A DNA stretch of 52,751 nucleotides from an uncultured Lachnospiraceae bacterium (GTDB lineage: Bacteria > Bacillota > Clostridia > Lachnospirales > Lachnospiraceae): NCBI GenBank assembly GCA_910589195.1, contig CAJUTC010000022.1, forward strand, positions 1 through 52,751, read 5' to 3'. A program made the translations under genes and the position numbers. The notes under the pieces were generated by a model. That model was not told where the DNA came from and did not search any database. It worked only from the letters and a program-made list of their open reading frames with translations. The stretch's first letter is position 1. Each line of letters opens with the position of its first letter. Shown piece after piece: positions 17,427-24,219 of this stretch.

Positions 17427-17455
17427 TATTATGTGCGTTCGCTTTGGGAATACAC
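17427..17455 (-). promoter_or_regulatory. putative sigma-G promoter of the SASP gene
   Basis: On the minus strand CATAATA (17433-17427) matches the sigma-G -10 consensus CATWHTA, and GTGTA (17455-17451) matches 4 of 5 of the -35 GHATR, with a 17-base spacer. It lies about 75 bases before the SASP start. Confidence 0.55.
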
Positions 17456-17522
17456 TAGAAGGTTTTACGAAAAATGTCATTTTACGGTAATACATTCCGG
17501 CTAAGAAGCAAGCAACGCTGTC

Positions 17523-17554
17523 CCATAAGGAATTGGCGGCGTAATTCTTTATGG
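17523..17554. repeat. 12-bp inverted repeat in intergenic DNA
   Basis: ccataaggaatt and aattctttatgg (one wobble pair) surround an 8-base loop, with no T-run in either direction, so it is not a terminator. It lies between the divergent SASP and rsmD promoters. The surrounding 343-base gap (17352-17694) holds only this and the two promoters. Confidence 0.5.
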
Positions 17555-17607
17555 CATGAACCGTAACATCAATAGAAACAAAAAACAGTAAAAATTTGAA
17601 AAATCTC

Positions 17608-17636
17608 TTGTGTATCTGAAATATTCATATTATACT
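17608..17636 (+). promoter_or_regulatory. probable rsmD operon promoter
   Basis: TTGTGT (weak -35), 17-base spacer, TATACT -10 at 17631-17636, about 59 bases before the rsmD start. Confidence 0.45.
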
Positions 17637-17694
17637 AGATTAGAACATGCGTAATGATAACCTCAGAAAGAATAGACTGAAGTGAGGATTGTTT

Positions 17695-18258
17695 ATGAGA
17701 GTGATTTCCGGCAGCGCCAGGCGCCTGCTGTTAAAAACGATAGAAGGCAGTGACACCAGGCCAACTACGGATCGCATAAAAGAAACATTATTTAATATGC
17801 TGCAGTATCAGATTGCCGGAAGCCGGTTTCTTGACCTGTTTGCCGGAAGTGGAGCCATCGGGATTGAAGCGTTAAGCCGGGGAGCGAAAGAGGCGGTATT
17901 TGTGGAACAAAATCCCTGCGCTGTTTCCTGTATAAAAGAGAACCTGAAAACGACTCACTTAAAAGATCGCGCTTCCATAATGCAGGCAGATGTATTTGCC
18001 GCGCTGGAAAATCTGGAAGGCAGGGAGGAAAACCATGCCTTTGATTTTATTTTTATGGATCCGCCCTATAATCATCAGTATGAACAGCAGGTTTTAAAAT
18101 ATTTACGGGATTCAAAATTAGCGGATCCCAGCACCATTGTTATAATAGAGGCTTCTAAGGAAACCGATATTGACTGGATTTCGTCATCTGGATGGCAGAT
18201 TGACCGAATTAAAATGTATAAGACGAATCAACATATTTTTACCATTAAAGGAGAATAA
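17695..18258 (+). CDS. rsmD: 16S rRNA (guanine(966)-N2)-methyltransferase RsmD
   Basis: A 187-residue class I SAM methyltransferase that modifies G966 of 16S rRNA. It shows the N-terminal MRVISGSARR and TRPTTDRIKETLFN signature of RsmD, the SAM-binding motif FLDLFAGSGAIGIEALSRGA and the catalytic FMDPPY (DPPY motif). The ATG at 17695 has GAGG seven bases upstream; a TTG two codons earlier is less likely. It begins the rsmD-coaD-coiled-coil operon, the counterpart of ylbH-ylbI in Bacillus. Confidence 0.96.
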   Translation: MRVISGSARRLLLKTIEGSDTRPTTDRIKETLFNMLQYQIAGSRFLDLFAGSGAIGIEALSRGAKEAVFVEQNPCAVSCIKENLKTTHLKDRASIMQADVFAALENLEGREENHAFDFIFMDPPYNHQYEQQVLKYLRDSKLADPSTIVIIEASKETDIDWISSSGWQIDRIKMYKTNQHIFTIKGE

Positions 18259-18262
18259 GCAA

Positions 18263-18766
18263 ATGTCAGTAGCCGTATATCCGGGCAGTTTTGATCCGGT
18301 AACATTAGGCCATTATGATATAATAATGAGAACTGCCCAGGTAATGGAGCGGGTTGTAATAGGCGTTCTGAACAATCAGGCGAAAAAACCGCTTTTTTCT
18401 GTAAAAGAACGCATAGCAATGCTAGAGGATGTTACCGCAGGCTTATCTAATGTGGAGATTCAGTATTTTGAGGGTCTTACCATTGATTTCGCGCGGAAGA
18501 ACCAGGCAAAAGTGATCGTCCGTGGACTGCGTGCGGTAACCGATTTTGAGTATGAGCTGCAGCTAGCTCAGACAAACCGGGTGATTGCCCCGGAAATCGA
18601 TACCATGTTTTTGACTACCAGTTTAAAATATTCTTACCTTAGTTCCAGTATGGTAAAGGAAATTGCCTCGCTTGGAGGGGATATTTCAGAGTTTTTACAT
18701 CCACAGATTGCCAGGAACGTATTAAAAAAATATGAAGAGTTAACGTGTAAGGAGATAAGGCTATGA
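18263..18766 (+). CDS. coaD: pantetheine-phosphate adenylyltransferase CoaD
   Basis: A 167-residue CoaD, which joins 4'-phosphopantetheine to ATP to give dephospho-CoA, the fourth step of coenzyme A synthesis. The nucleotidyltransferase motif VYPGSFDPVTLGHYDII (TxGH type) is at the N-terminus, VRGLRAVTDFEYELQLA in the middle, and the SSSMVKEIA motif (ISSTxVR equivalent) near the end. The start follows AAAGGAG; it lies 4 bases after rsmD and its stop overlaps the next gene by 4 bases (ATGA), so the three are co-translated. Confidence 0.96.
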   Translation: MSVAVYPGSFDPVTLGHYDIIMRTAQVMERVVIGVLNNQAKKPLFSVKERIAMLEDVTAGLSNVEIQYFEGLTIDFARKNQAKVIVRGLRAVTDFEYELQLAQTNRVIAPEIDTMFLTTSLKYSYLSSSMVKEIASLGGDISEFLHPQIARNVLKKYEELTCKEIRL

Positions 18767-19338
18767 GCAGAATCGAGCAGTTGATTGATGAAATTGAAGA
18801 GTATATCGATAGTTGTAAATATCAGCCGTTGTCTACAACGAAGATTTTAGTGAATAAAGAAGAATTAGAAGAGCTTTTGGTTGAGCTGCGGCTGCGGGTT
18901 CCTGATGAAATCAAGCAGTATCAGAAAATTATCAGCAATCAGGAAGCTATTTTAAGCGAGGCCAGAAGCCAGGCGGACAATATGGTTGCGGAAGCGACGG
19001 CCCAGACCAATGAGCTGGTAAACCAGCATGAGATTATGCAGAAGGCTTATGCCAGTGCCAATGAAATTATAGAACAGGCAAATGGACAGGCTCAGGCGAT
19101 TGTAGATAATGCGGTAAATGATGCCAATAATATCCGCCAGGGCGCGGTTCAGTATACGGATGATATGCTCCGCAGCCTGCAAACCATTATTAATCATACG
19201 ATGGAAGGAGCCAGAGGCCGTTTTGACGGGTTCCTTACTTCTCTCCAGTCCAGCTATGATATCGTATCTACCAATCGAAATGAACTGGCAGGAGGCATTG
19301 TGCAGGAAGCCCCTGGTGAAGACAGACCTCAGGAATAA
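18763..19338 (+). CDS. coiled-coil protein, V-type ATPase subunit H/DivIVA-like annotation
   Basis: A 191-residue soluble protein: a conserved N-terminal block MSRIEQLIDEIEEYIDSCK and ELRLRVPDEIKQY, followed by a long Ala/Gln/Glu-rich coiled coil (about 60-150, with repeated SQADN, TAQTNE, ANGQAQ) and a variable tail. In clostridial genomes this protein regularly follows coaD and carries names such as ATPase or DivIVA-like; no enzymatic motif is present. A role in cell division or envelope organisation would be guesswork. It overlaps coaD by 4 bases. Its terminator appears to lie inside the convergent ylbJ gene. Confidence 0.75.
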   Translation: MSRIEQLIDEIEEYIDSCKYQPLSTTKILVNKEELEELLVELRLRVPDEIKQYQKIISNQEAILSEARSQADNMVAEATAQTNELVNQHEIMQKAYASANEIIEQANGQAQAIVDNAVNDANNIRQGAVQYTDDMLRSLQTIINHTMEGARGRFDGFLTSLQSSYDIVSTNRNELAGGIVQEAPGEDRPQE

Positions 19339-19347
19339 CGGCACAGG

Positions 19348-20304
19348 TTACAAAAAAAGACGGCGTTCCATGAAAGCGAGGAGCAGGCAGGCGGTAAGGC
19401 TGTGTATGAATTTCCACAGGATATAATGTCGGATGGATAATCCGACATTTTTTGTAACACTTTTTACTTGAAATACACCAGAAAATCCGCCAAAGGTGGC
19501 AGCTGCTAACATAATCAGAATTCCCTTAAATCCCGGAACCAGATTTGCGGCAAGATCAATCCCTGTGGTCATCTCTGTTATGGCGATTAGCAGGACAGTA
19601 ATGGCTCCAGAAGGAAGCAGTTTTTGCATAAATTGGGATAATATAGAAAATATCATTAAATAGCCGCCAATCTTAACCATAAGTTCAATTGACGACATTA
19701 ATGTTTCATCAAAAGGCAGTCCAGGCTGTCCAGGCAACCAAGTTGTTTCCTTGTTTAAATTTGACCGGGCGAATGTGTCTGAACGACCATAAATATTACG
19801 GGCCAGAAAAAATATGGGGATAATAGGAAAATAGATAGAGATAGCCAATTTCCAAAATGGAAGCACAAAGTTACCTCCTGCGGCCTGGCCAGCTTTTGAC
19901 ATTACATATCCTGCCAGAAACATGGGGCTGGGAAAGTTGCTGACAGCATACAGGCTTTTGGCTTCAACGGCGGAAATACAGCCCTGATCCAAAAAATCGC
20001 TGCAGGTTTTGGCGCCCATAGGGTATCCACATAAGATTCCGTTAAAAAGGATAAAGCATCCGTTTTTGGATAAGCCGAACAGCAGCCGAAAGATAGGAGC
20101 GATTGGAGCCATTAAATAGGTAACTCCATTCATTGCCATGATTAGATTGGTGCATATCATAAAAGGCAGCAGGGTGGGAAGAACAGTTTGATACCAGAGA
20201 AGCAGCCCTTTTCGCGCGCCTTCCAGGGACAGTTTTGGAAAACACAGCAGAAGAACCATAATAATAGAAGGAATAGCTTTTATCAGAATCTTCCTTGTCT
20301 TCAT
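19348..20304 (-). CDS. ylbJ: sporulation integral membrane protein YlbJ
   Basis: A 318-residue polytopic membrane protein with the nucleoside-recognition (Gate-like) domain of YlbJ: LPTLLPFMICTNLIM near the N-terminus, GILCGYPMGAKTCSDF, and AVSNFPSPMFLAGYV in the first half, and TFGGFSGVFQVKSV near the end. YlbJ is needed for spore cortex formation in Bacillus, and the rsmD-coaD-ylbJ neighbourhood is conserved, although here ylbJ is inverted. It converges on the coiled-coil gene with a 9-base gap. Its 3' coding region contains a hairpin that acts on the opposite strand. Confidence 0.9.
   Translation of the reverse strand: MKTRKILIKAIPSIIMVLLLCFPKLSLEGARKGLLLWYQTVLPTLLPFMICTNLIMAMNGVTYLMAPIAPIFRLLFGLSKNGCFILFNGILCGYPMGAKTCSDFLDQGCISAVEAKSLYAVSNFPSPMFLAGYVMSKAGQAAGGNFVLPFWKLAISIYFPIIPIFFLARNIYGRSDTFARSNLNKETTWLPGQPGLPFDETLMSSIELMVKIGGYLMIFSILSQFMQKLLPSGAITVLLIAITEMTTGIDLAANLVPGFKGILIMLAAATFGGFSGVFQVKSVTKNVGLSIRHYILWKFIHSLTACLLLAFMERRLFL
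19425..19453 (+). terminator. intrinsic terminator inside the convergent ylbJ coding region
   Basis: A perfect 10-bp stem (aatgtcggat/atccgacatt, 19425-19434 with 19440-19449), GGATA loop and a run of six Ts, in the plus orientation only. It ends the rsmD-coaD-coiled-coil transcript 87-115 bases past the stop codon while encoding residues of YlbJ on the other strand. Confidence 0.75.
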
Positions 20305-20363
20305 GTTTTTTCTCCTATGCCTTGGCGTATATATAATTAATACAGTATATGTGGAGTCTGGCT

Positions 20364-21206
20364 ATGCATATGATTTGGATTTGGTCACTGGTGTTGTTTC
20401 TTTCGGTTTACCATACGGCTCTTTCGGACTATTTGCTGATGAATCCGGAGTTTTATCAGCTTGATGGTTATTCCTGGGAATCGGAGGAATTCCGCAGGAT
20501 GGAATTGGGAGAATATTTGTCTGAGCAGACCCAAATGGATTATGACTGCCTGGCAACATTAATGATCACACATGATTATGATTTGACTCACCTAAAAAAA
20601 GAAGATTTGAAAGGCTGGACACAGCAAAAGACATCCATATCCAGGAAAAAAGGGATTGAATACCAAAAGCTGAAACAGGCCTATCAGATGGTGTTTCAGG
20701 ATATTTCCTGCTTTCCGATTCCGGTTTCTTCCAGGCCATCTGAGGAAACAGATTCCCGGTTTGTTTCCTATCAAAATGATTTTTTCACGCCCAGAACCTA
20801 TGGAGGAGAACGCCAGCATGAGGGATGTGATATTTCCGGCAATGGGGCGCCAAGAGGTTTTTATCCAGTATTATCCATGACTGGGGGAACAGTGGAACAG
20901 GTAGGGTGGCTAGAAAAAGGCGGATGGCGGATCGGGATCCGTGCTCCATCTGGCGCGTACTTTTATTACGCTCATCTTTACAGCTATGCGGAAGACTGGA
21001 AAATTGGGGAAACAGTGGAACCAGGAAGGCTGTTAGGTTATATGGGGGATTCTGGGTATGGAATTCAAGAAGGAACGGTGGGGAATTTTGAAGTCCATCT
21101 TCATCTTGGAATTTACCTGAAAACCGACCATTATCAGGAATTAAGCATTAATCCTTACTGGGTGCTTCGGTATAGCCAGCAGTTCATCCGCCGGGCCAGC
21201 TATTAA
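20364..21206 (+). CDS. M23 family (LytM-type) metallopeptidase, secreted or membrane-anchored
   Basis: About 280 residues. An N-terminal hydrophobic segment (IWIWSLVLFLSVYHT) is a signal or anchor. The C-terminal half is a peptidase M23 domain with the zinc ligands in RQHEGCDISG (HxxxD) and VHLHLGIY (HxH), plus YYAHLYSY. M23 enzymes cut peptide cross-bridges of peptidoglycan. Next to ylbJ, a sporulation-related wall role is possible (SpoIIQ-type proteins are M23), but this is inference. The start at 20364 follows GTGGAG by 8 bases; an ATG five codons earlier (20349) has no binding site. Confidence 0.85.
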   Translation: MHMIWIWSLVLFLSVYHTALSDYLLMNPEFYQLDGYSWESEEFRRMELGEYLSEQTQMDYDCLATLMITHDYDLTHLKKEDLKGWTQQKTSISRKKGIEYQKLKQAYQMVFQDISCFPIPVSSRPSEETDSRFVSYQNDFFTPRTYGGERQHEGCDISGNGAPRGFYPVLSMTGGTVEQVGWLEKGGWRIGIRAPSGAYFYYAHLYSYAEDWKIGETVEPGRLLGYMGDSGYGIQEGTVGNFEVHLHLGIYLKTDHYQELSINPYWVLRYSQQFIRRASY

Positions 21207-21248
21207 GACCATGAATAAAAGGAAACCATAAGGCGAAAGGATGTGCCA

Positions 21249-22697
21249 ATGGAATTACTACATAATACAGAAAAACTTCCTCAAGCATTTCTTCAGGATT
21301 TGGAGAGGCTTCTGGGAACAGAAGAATACAGGGAGTACCTGGCTTCTTTTAGCCGCAGCCCAAATCTGGGACTGCGGGTAAATACGGGAAAGCTTTCTCC
21401 TGATACCTTGGTATCCCTTTGCCGTGAAGCCTTAGAACCGATCCCCTGGATTTCAAATGGGTTTTATTATAATAGGAAAAAGGGCGACGGTGAAAGACCC
21501 TTGTGGGAACCGGCAAAGGATCCATATTATTATGCCGGCCTTTACTATCTTCAGGAACCAAGCGCCATGACGCCTGCCAGCCTGCTTCCGGTAAAACCCG
21601 GGGACGCGGTTCTGGATTTGTGCGCGGCTCCAGGCGGGAAGGCTACCGAATTAGGAAGCAGGCTTTTGGGAAAAGGGATTTTATTTGCTAACGATATCAG
21701 CAGCTCCCGGGCAAAGGCGCTGCTGAAAAATCTGGAGCGCTTTGGAATTCCTAATATCTGCGTAACCAGCGAATCTTCTCAAAGGCTTGCAAAAGCATTG
21801 CCAGAATTTTTTCATCATATTTTGGTAGATGCGCCTTGCTCCGGGGAAGGCATGTTCCGGAAAGAGCCGGAGATGATAAAAGACTGGGAGAAAAAAGGGC
21901 CAGAGTACTATGAGCCTATCCAGAGGGAGATTTTAAAGGACGCGATTGCGTTATTAAGGCCAGGAGGATACTTGCTATATTCTACCTGCACGTTTTCGAA
22001 AATAGAGAATGAAGATAATATAGCGGCAGTGCTAAACCAATTTGAAGAGATGGAACTGGTTCCCCTTCCCTTATTTCCCGGGGCTTCTGATGGTTTTGGC
22101 CTTTCGGGAGTGCTCCGCTTATTTCCTCATAAAATCAGAGGGGAAGGGCATTTTTTGGCTCTGCTGCATAAGCGGGAAGGGATAAAAAAGCAGACCAGGA
22201 AAAATGGAAACCAATTAGAACAAAACGTTGGATTCAAGACGGCAAAAAGACCAGAAAAGGAAAAAATGGTTTCTGGGGGGCAGCCAGAGGAGCTGGATCA
22301 ATTTCTGCAGGGCATATCCCGCCGCTTTCAGCCGGCACAAATCCGCCAGATTTATCATAGCCTTTATTATCTTCCGGAGCAATTCCCGGAAGATACTGGC
22401 CTTCGCTTTTTGCGGACCGGTCTTTTGCTTGGTGAGTTAAAGTCCGGGCGTTTTGAACCAAGCCAAGCCCTGGCCATGACATTAAAACCGGATGAGGCAT
22501 CAAGGGTAATCCGGTTTTCTCATGAAGATGAACGGGTGATCCGGTATCTGAAAGGGGAAACCATTCCACTGACAAAGGGGGAGGGCAGCGCAAAGGGCTG
22601 GCATCTGGTTTGTGTGGAAGATTATCCGTTAGGCTGGGCGAAAGGAAATGGGGAAACCTTAAAAAATAAATATTACCCTGGTTGGCGTTATCAATAG
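21249..22697 (+). CDS. RsmF-like rRNA (cytosine-C5) methyltransferase
   Basis: A 482-residue RsmB/NOP-family m5C methyltransferase. The N-terminal substrate domain has LGLRVNTGKL. The SAM domain has VLDLCAAPGGKATEL, and the two catalytic cysteines appear in DAPCSGEGMFRK and YSTCTFS. The C-terminal ~140 residues form the RsmF-type RNA-binding region. The target is probably a cytosine of 16S rRNA. The ATG at 21249 has AAAGGA 7 bases upstream. A run of further genes follows closely (14-base gap to the next), suggesting one transcript. Confidence 0.9.
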   Translation: MELLHNTEKLPQAFLQDLERLLGTEEYREYLASFSRSPNLGLRVNTGKLSPDTLVSLCREALEPIPWISNGFYYNRKKGDGERPLWEPAKDPYYYAGLYYLQEPSAMTPASLLPVKPGDAVLDLCAAPGGKATELGSRLLGKGILFANDISSSRAKALLKNLERFGIPNICVTSESSQRLAKALPEFFHHILVDAPCSGEGMFRKEPEMIKDWEKKGPEYYEPIQREILKDAIALLRPGGYLLYSTCTFSKIENEDNIAAVLNQFEEMELVPLPLFPGASDGFGLSGVLRLFPHKIRGEGHFLALLHKREGIKKQTRKNGNQLEQNVGFKTAKRPEKEKMVSGGQPEELDQFLQGISRRFQPAQIRQIYHSLYYLPEQFPEDTGLRFLRTGLLLGELKSGRFEPSQALAMTLKPDEASRVIRFSHEDERVIRYLKGETIPLTKGEGSAKGWHLVCVEDYPLGWAKGNGETLKNKYYPGWRYQ

Positions 22698-22711
22698 CAG
22701 GAGCAATGAAT

Positions 22712-23455
22712 ATGACACAGATGCGTTTGGACAAGTTTTTAGGGGAAATGGGTCTTGGAACCCGTTCCCAGGTAAAGGACCTGATTAAAAAGGGCCGTGT
22801 GGCGGTCAATGGACAGACCGAAAAGAAAAGCGAACGGAAAGTCGATTTGAGCCAAGATCAGGTTCAGGCGGACGGCCAGTTGATTTCCTACACTCCCTGG
22901 GAGTACTATCTGTTGAATAAGCCTCAGGGCACCGTATCCGCCACAGAAGATAATCGTTATCCTACGGTAGTTGATTTGATAAAAGACAAAAAGCGGAAGG
23001 ATTTATTTCCAGTAGGGCGTCTGGATGTGGATACAGAAGGTCTTTTGCTAATTACCAATGACGGGAATTTGACCCATTGCCTGCTGTCGCCAAAAAAGCA
23101 TGTGGACAAAGTTTATTTTGCCAGGCTGACAGGAACTCTGCCTCAGGACAGCGTGAAACGGTTTCAGGACGGCCTGGTTTTAGATGACGGACAAAAAACC
23201 CGTCCTGCCCAACTGAAGGTTTTGAATCCGGGCAGCTCTGAAACGGAAGCGCTCCTTACAATCCATGAAGGAAAATTCCATCAGGTTAAGCGGATGTTCC
23301 AGGCATTGGGCTGCCAGGTGGTATATTTAAAGCGGATATCCATGGGGCCGTTAAAGCTGGATGATTCTTTAAAACCAGGGCAGTACCGTCCGCTGACAGC
23401 AAAGGAACTAAGGGAATTAAAAGACCTGGAAACCGGGAGGGATGAAGCAAAATGA
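22712..23455 (+). CDS. RsuA/RluB-type pseudouridine synthase
   Basis: 247 residues: an N-terminal S4 RNA-binding domain (MRLDKFLGEMGLGTR to about 65) and a RsuA-family catalytic domain with GRLDVDTEGLLLITNDG, where the Asp after RL is the nucleophile, and FHQVKRMFQALG near the end. It isomerises a uridine in rRNA, 16S U516 or a 23S site; the sequence does not decide. The ATG at 22712 is chosen because AGGAG lies 8 bases upstream, too close to the alternative ATG at 22706. It overlaps the next gene by 4 bases (ATGA). Confidence 0.9.
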   Translation: MTQMRLDKFLGEMGLGTRSQVKDLIKKGRVAVNGQTEKKSERKVDLSQDQVQADGQLISYTPWEYYLLNKPQGTVSATEDNRYPTVVDLIKDKKRKDLFPVGRLDVDTEGLLLITNDGNLTHCLLSPKKHVDKVYFARLTGTLPQDSVKRFQDGLVLDDGQKTRPAQLKVLNPGSSETEALLTIHEGKFHQVKRMFQALGCQVVYLKRISMGPLKLDDSLKPGQYRPLTAKELRELKDLETGRDEAK

Positions 23456-24219
23456 CAGATGGGATTTTACATGAAAAGCAGGCCGTTATTTTTGACTTGG
23501 ATGGAACTCTGGTTGATTCTATGTGGATGTGGAAAGCCATTGATATTGAATATCTGGGGCGGTTTGGGTATGAGTGCCCGGATGATTTGCAGAAAATAAT
23601 AGAAGGAATGAGTTTTACGGAAACCGCTTACTATTTCAAGGAGCGGTTTTGCCTGGACTGTTCCATTGAAGAAATCAAACAAGACTGGATCCATATGTCA
23701 GTTGAAAAATACCGGAACCAGGTTCCTCTTAAAAAAGGCGCTAAGGTTTTTTTACAGTACGTAAAAGAGTCCGGGGTTCCCATGGGGATTGCTACCAGCA
23801 ACAGTAGGGTAATGGTAGATGCTGTTTTAAGTTCATTAAACATCCAGCAATATTTTGATAGTATTACCACAGGCTGCGAAGTGGATCAGGGAAAACCGGC
23901 GCCGGATATTTATTTAAAAGTGGCCAAGCATTTAAAAGCGGATCCGAAAGCATGCCTGGTTTTTGAGGACGTTCCGGCGGGAATCTGTGCGGGAAAGGCT
24001 GCCGGAATGACGGTAATTGCTGTGGAGGATGTGTTTTCAAGGGGAATGCGGGAAGAAAAAAGAAGGCTGGCAGATTATTTTATTGAAGATTTTTACCAGT
24101 TGGTTCCCCAGAAGCAAGCTTCGCCAGAACAACCAGAAATACCAAGAGGGCAAGAACCGTCAGAACCATCAGAAATACCAGGAGGAAATAATGGAGCTGA
24201 AAATAGAAAACCAACTTGA
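23452..24219 (+). CDS. HAD-family hydrolase (beta-phosphoglucomutase-like) with Pro/Glu tail
   Basis: A 255-residue HAD-IA hydrolase. Motif I is IFDLDGTLVDS, motif II is GIATSNSR, motif III lies at QGKPAPDIYLK, and motif IV is VFEDVPAGICAGKAAG. The alpha-helical cap between I and II is of the PGM/phosphatase type; the substrate is unknown. The last ~35 residues (from about 222) are a low-complexity Pro/Glu/Ser/Gln tail outside the fold, encoded by an imperfect 36-bp repeat. The gene overlaps the preceding one by 4 bases and the following ygiQ-type gene by 29. Confidence 0.88.
   Translation: MTDGILHEKQAVIFDLDGTLVDSMWMWKAIDIEYLGRFGYECPDDLQKIIEGMSFTETAYYFKERFCLDCSIEEIKQDWIHMSVEKYRNQVPLKKGAKVFLQYVKESGVPMGIATSNSRVMVDAVLSSLNIQQYFDSITTGCEVDQGKPAPDIYLKVAKHLKADPKACLVFEDVPAGICAGKAAGMTVIAVEDVFSRGMREEKRRLADYFIEDFYQLVPQKQASPEQPEIPRGQEPSEPSEIPGGNNGAENRKPT
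24125..24186 (+). repeat. imperfect direct repeat carrying the next gene's ribosome binding site
   Basis: Two 26-base copies (24125-24150 and 24161-24186, period 36, 22 of 26 identical), each with the shared core agaaatacca. They encode the low-complexity end of the HAD protein. The second copy contains the GGAGG used by the downstream radical SAM gene. Confidence 0.65.

Noticed and set aside
24017..24190. A 58-residue N-terminal extension of the YgiQ-type protein
   Set aside because: It runs entirely in the coding region of the HAD gene in another frame, and a strong ribosome binding site supports the start at 24191.
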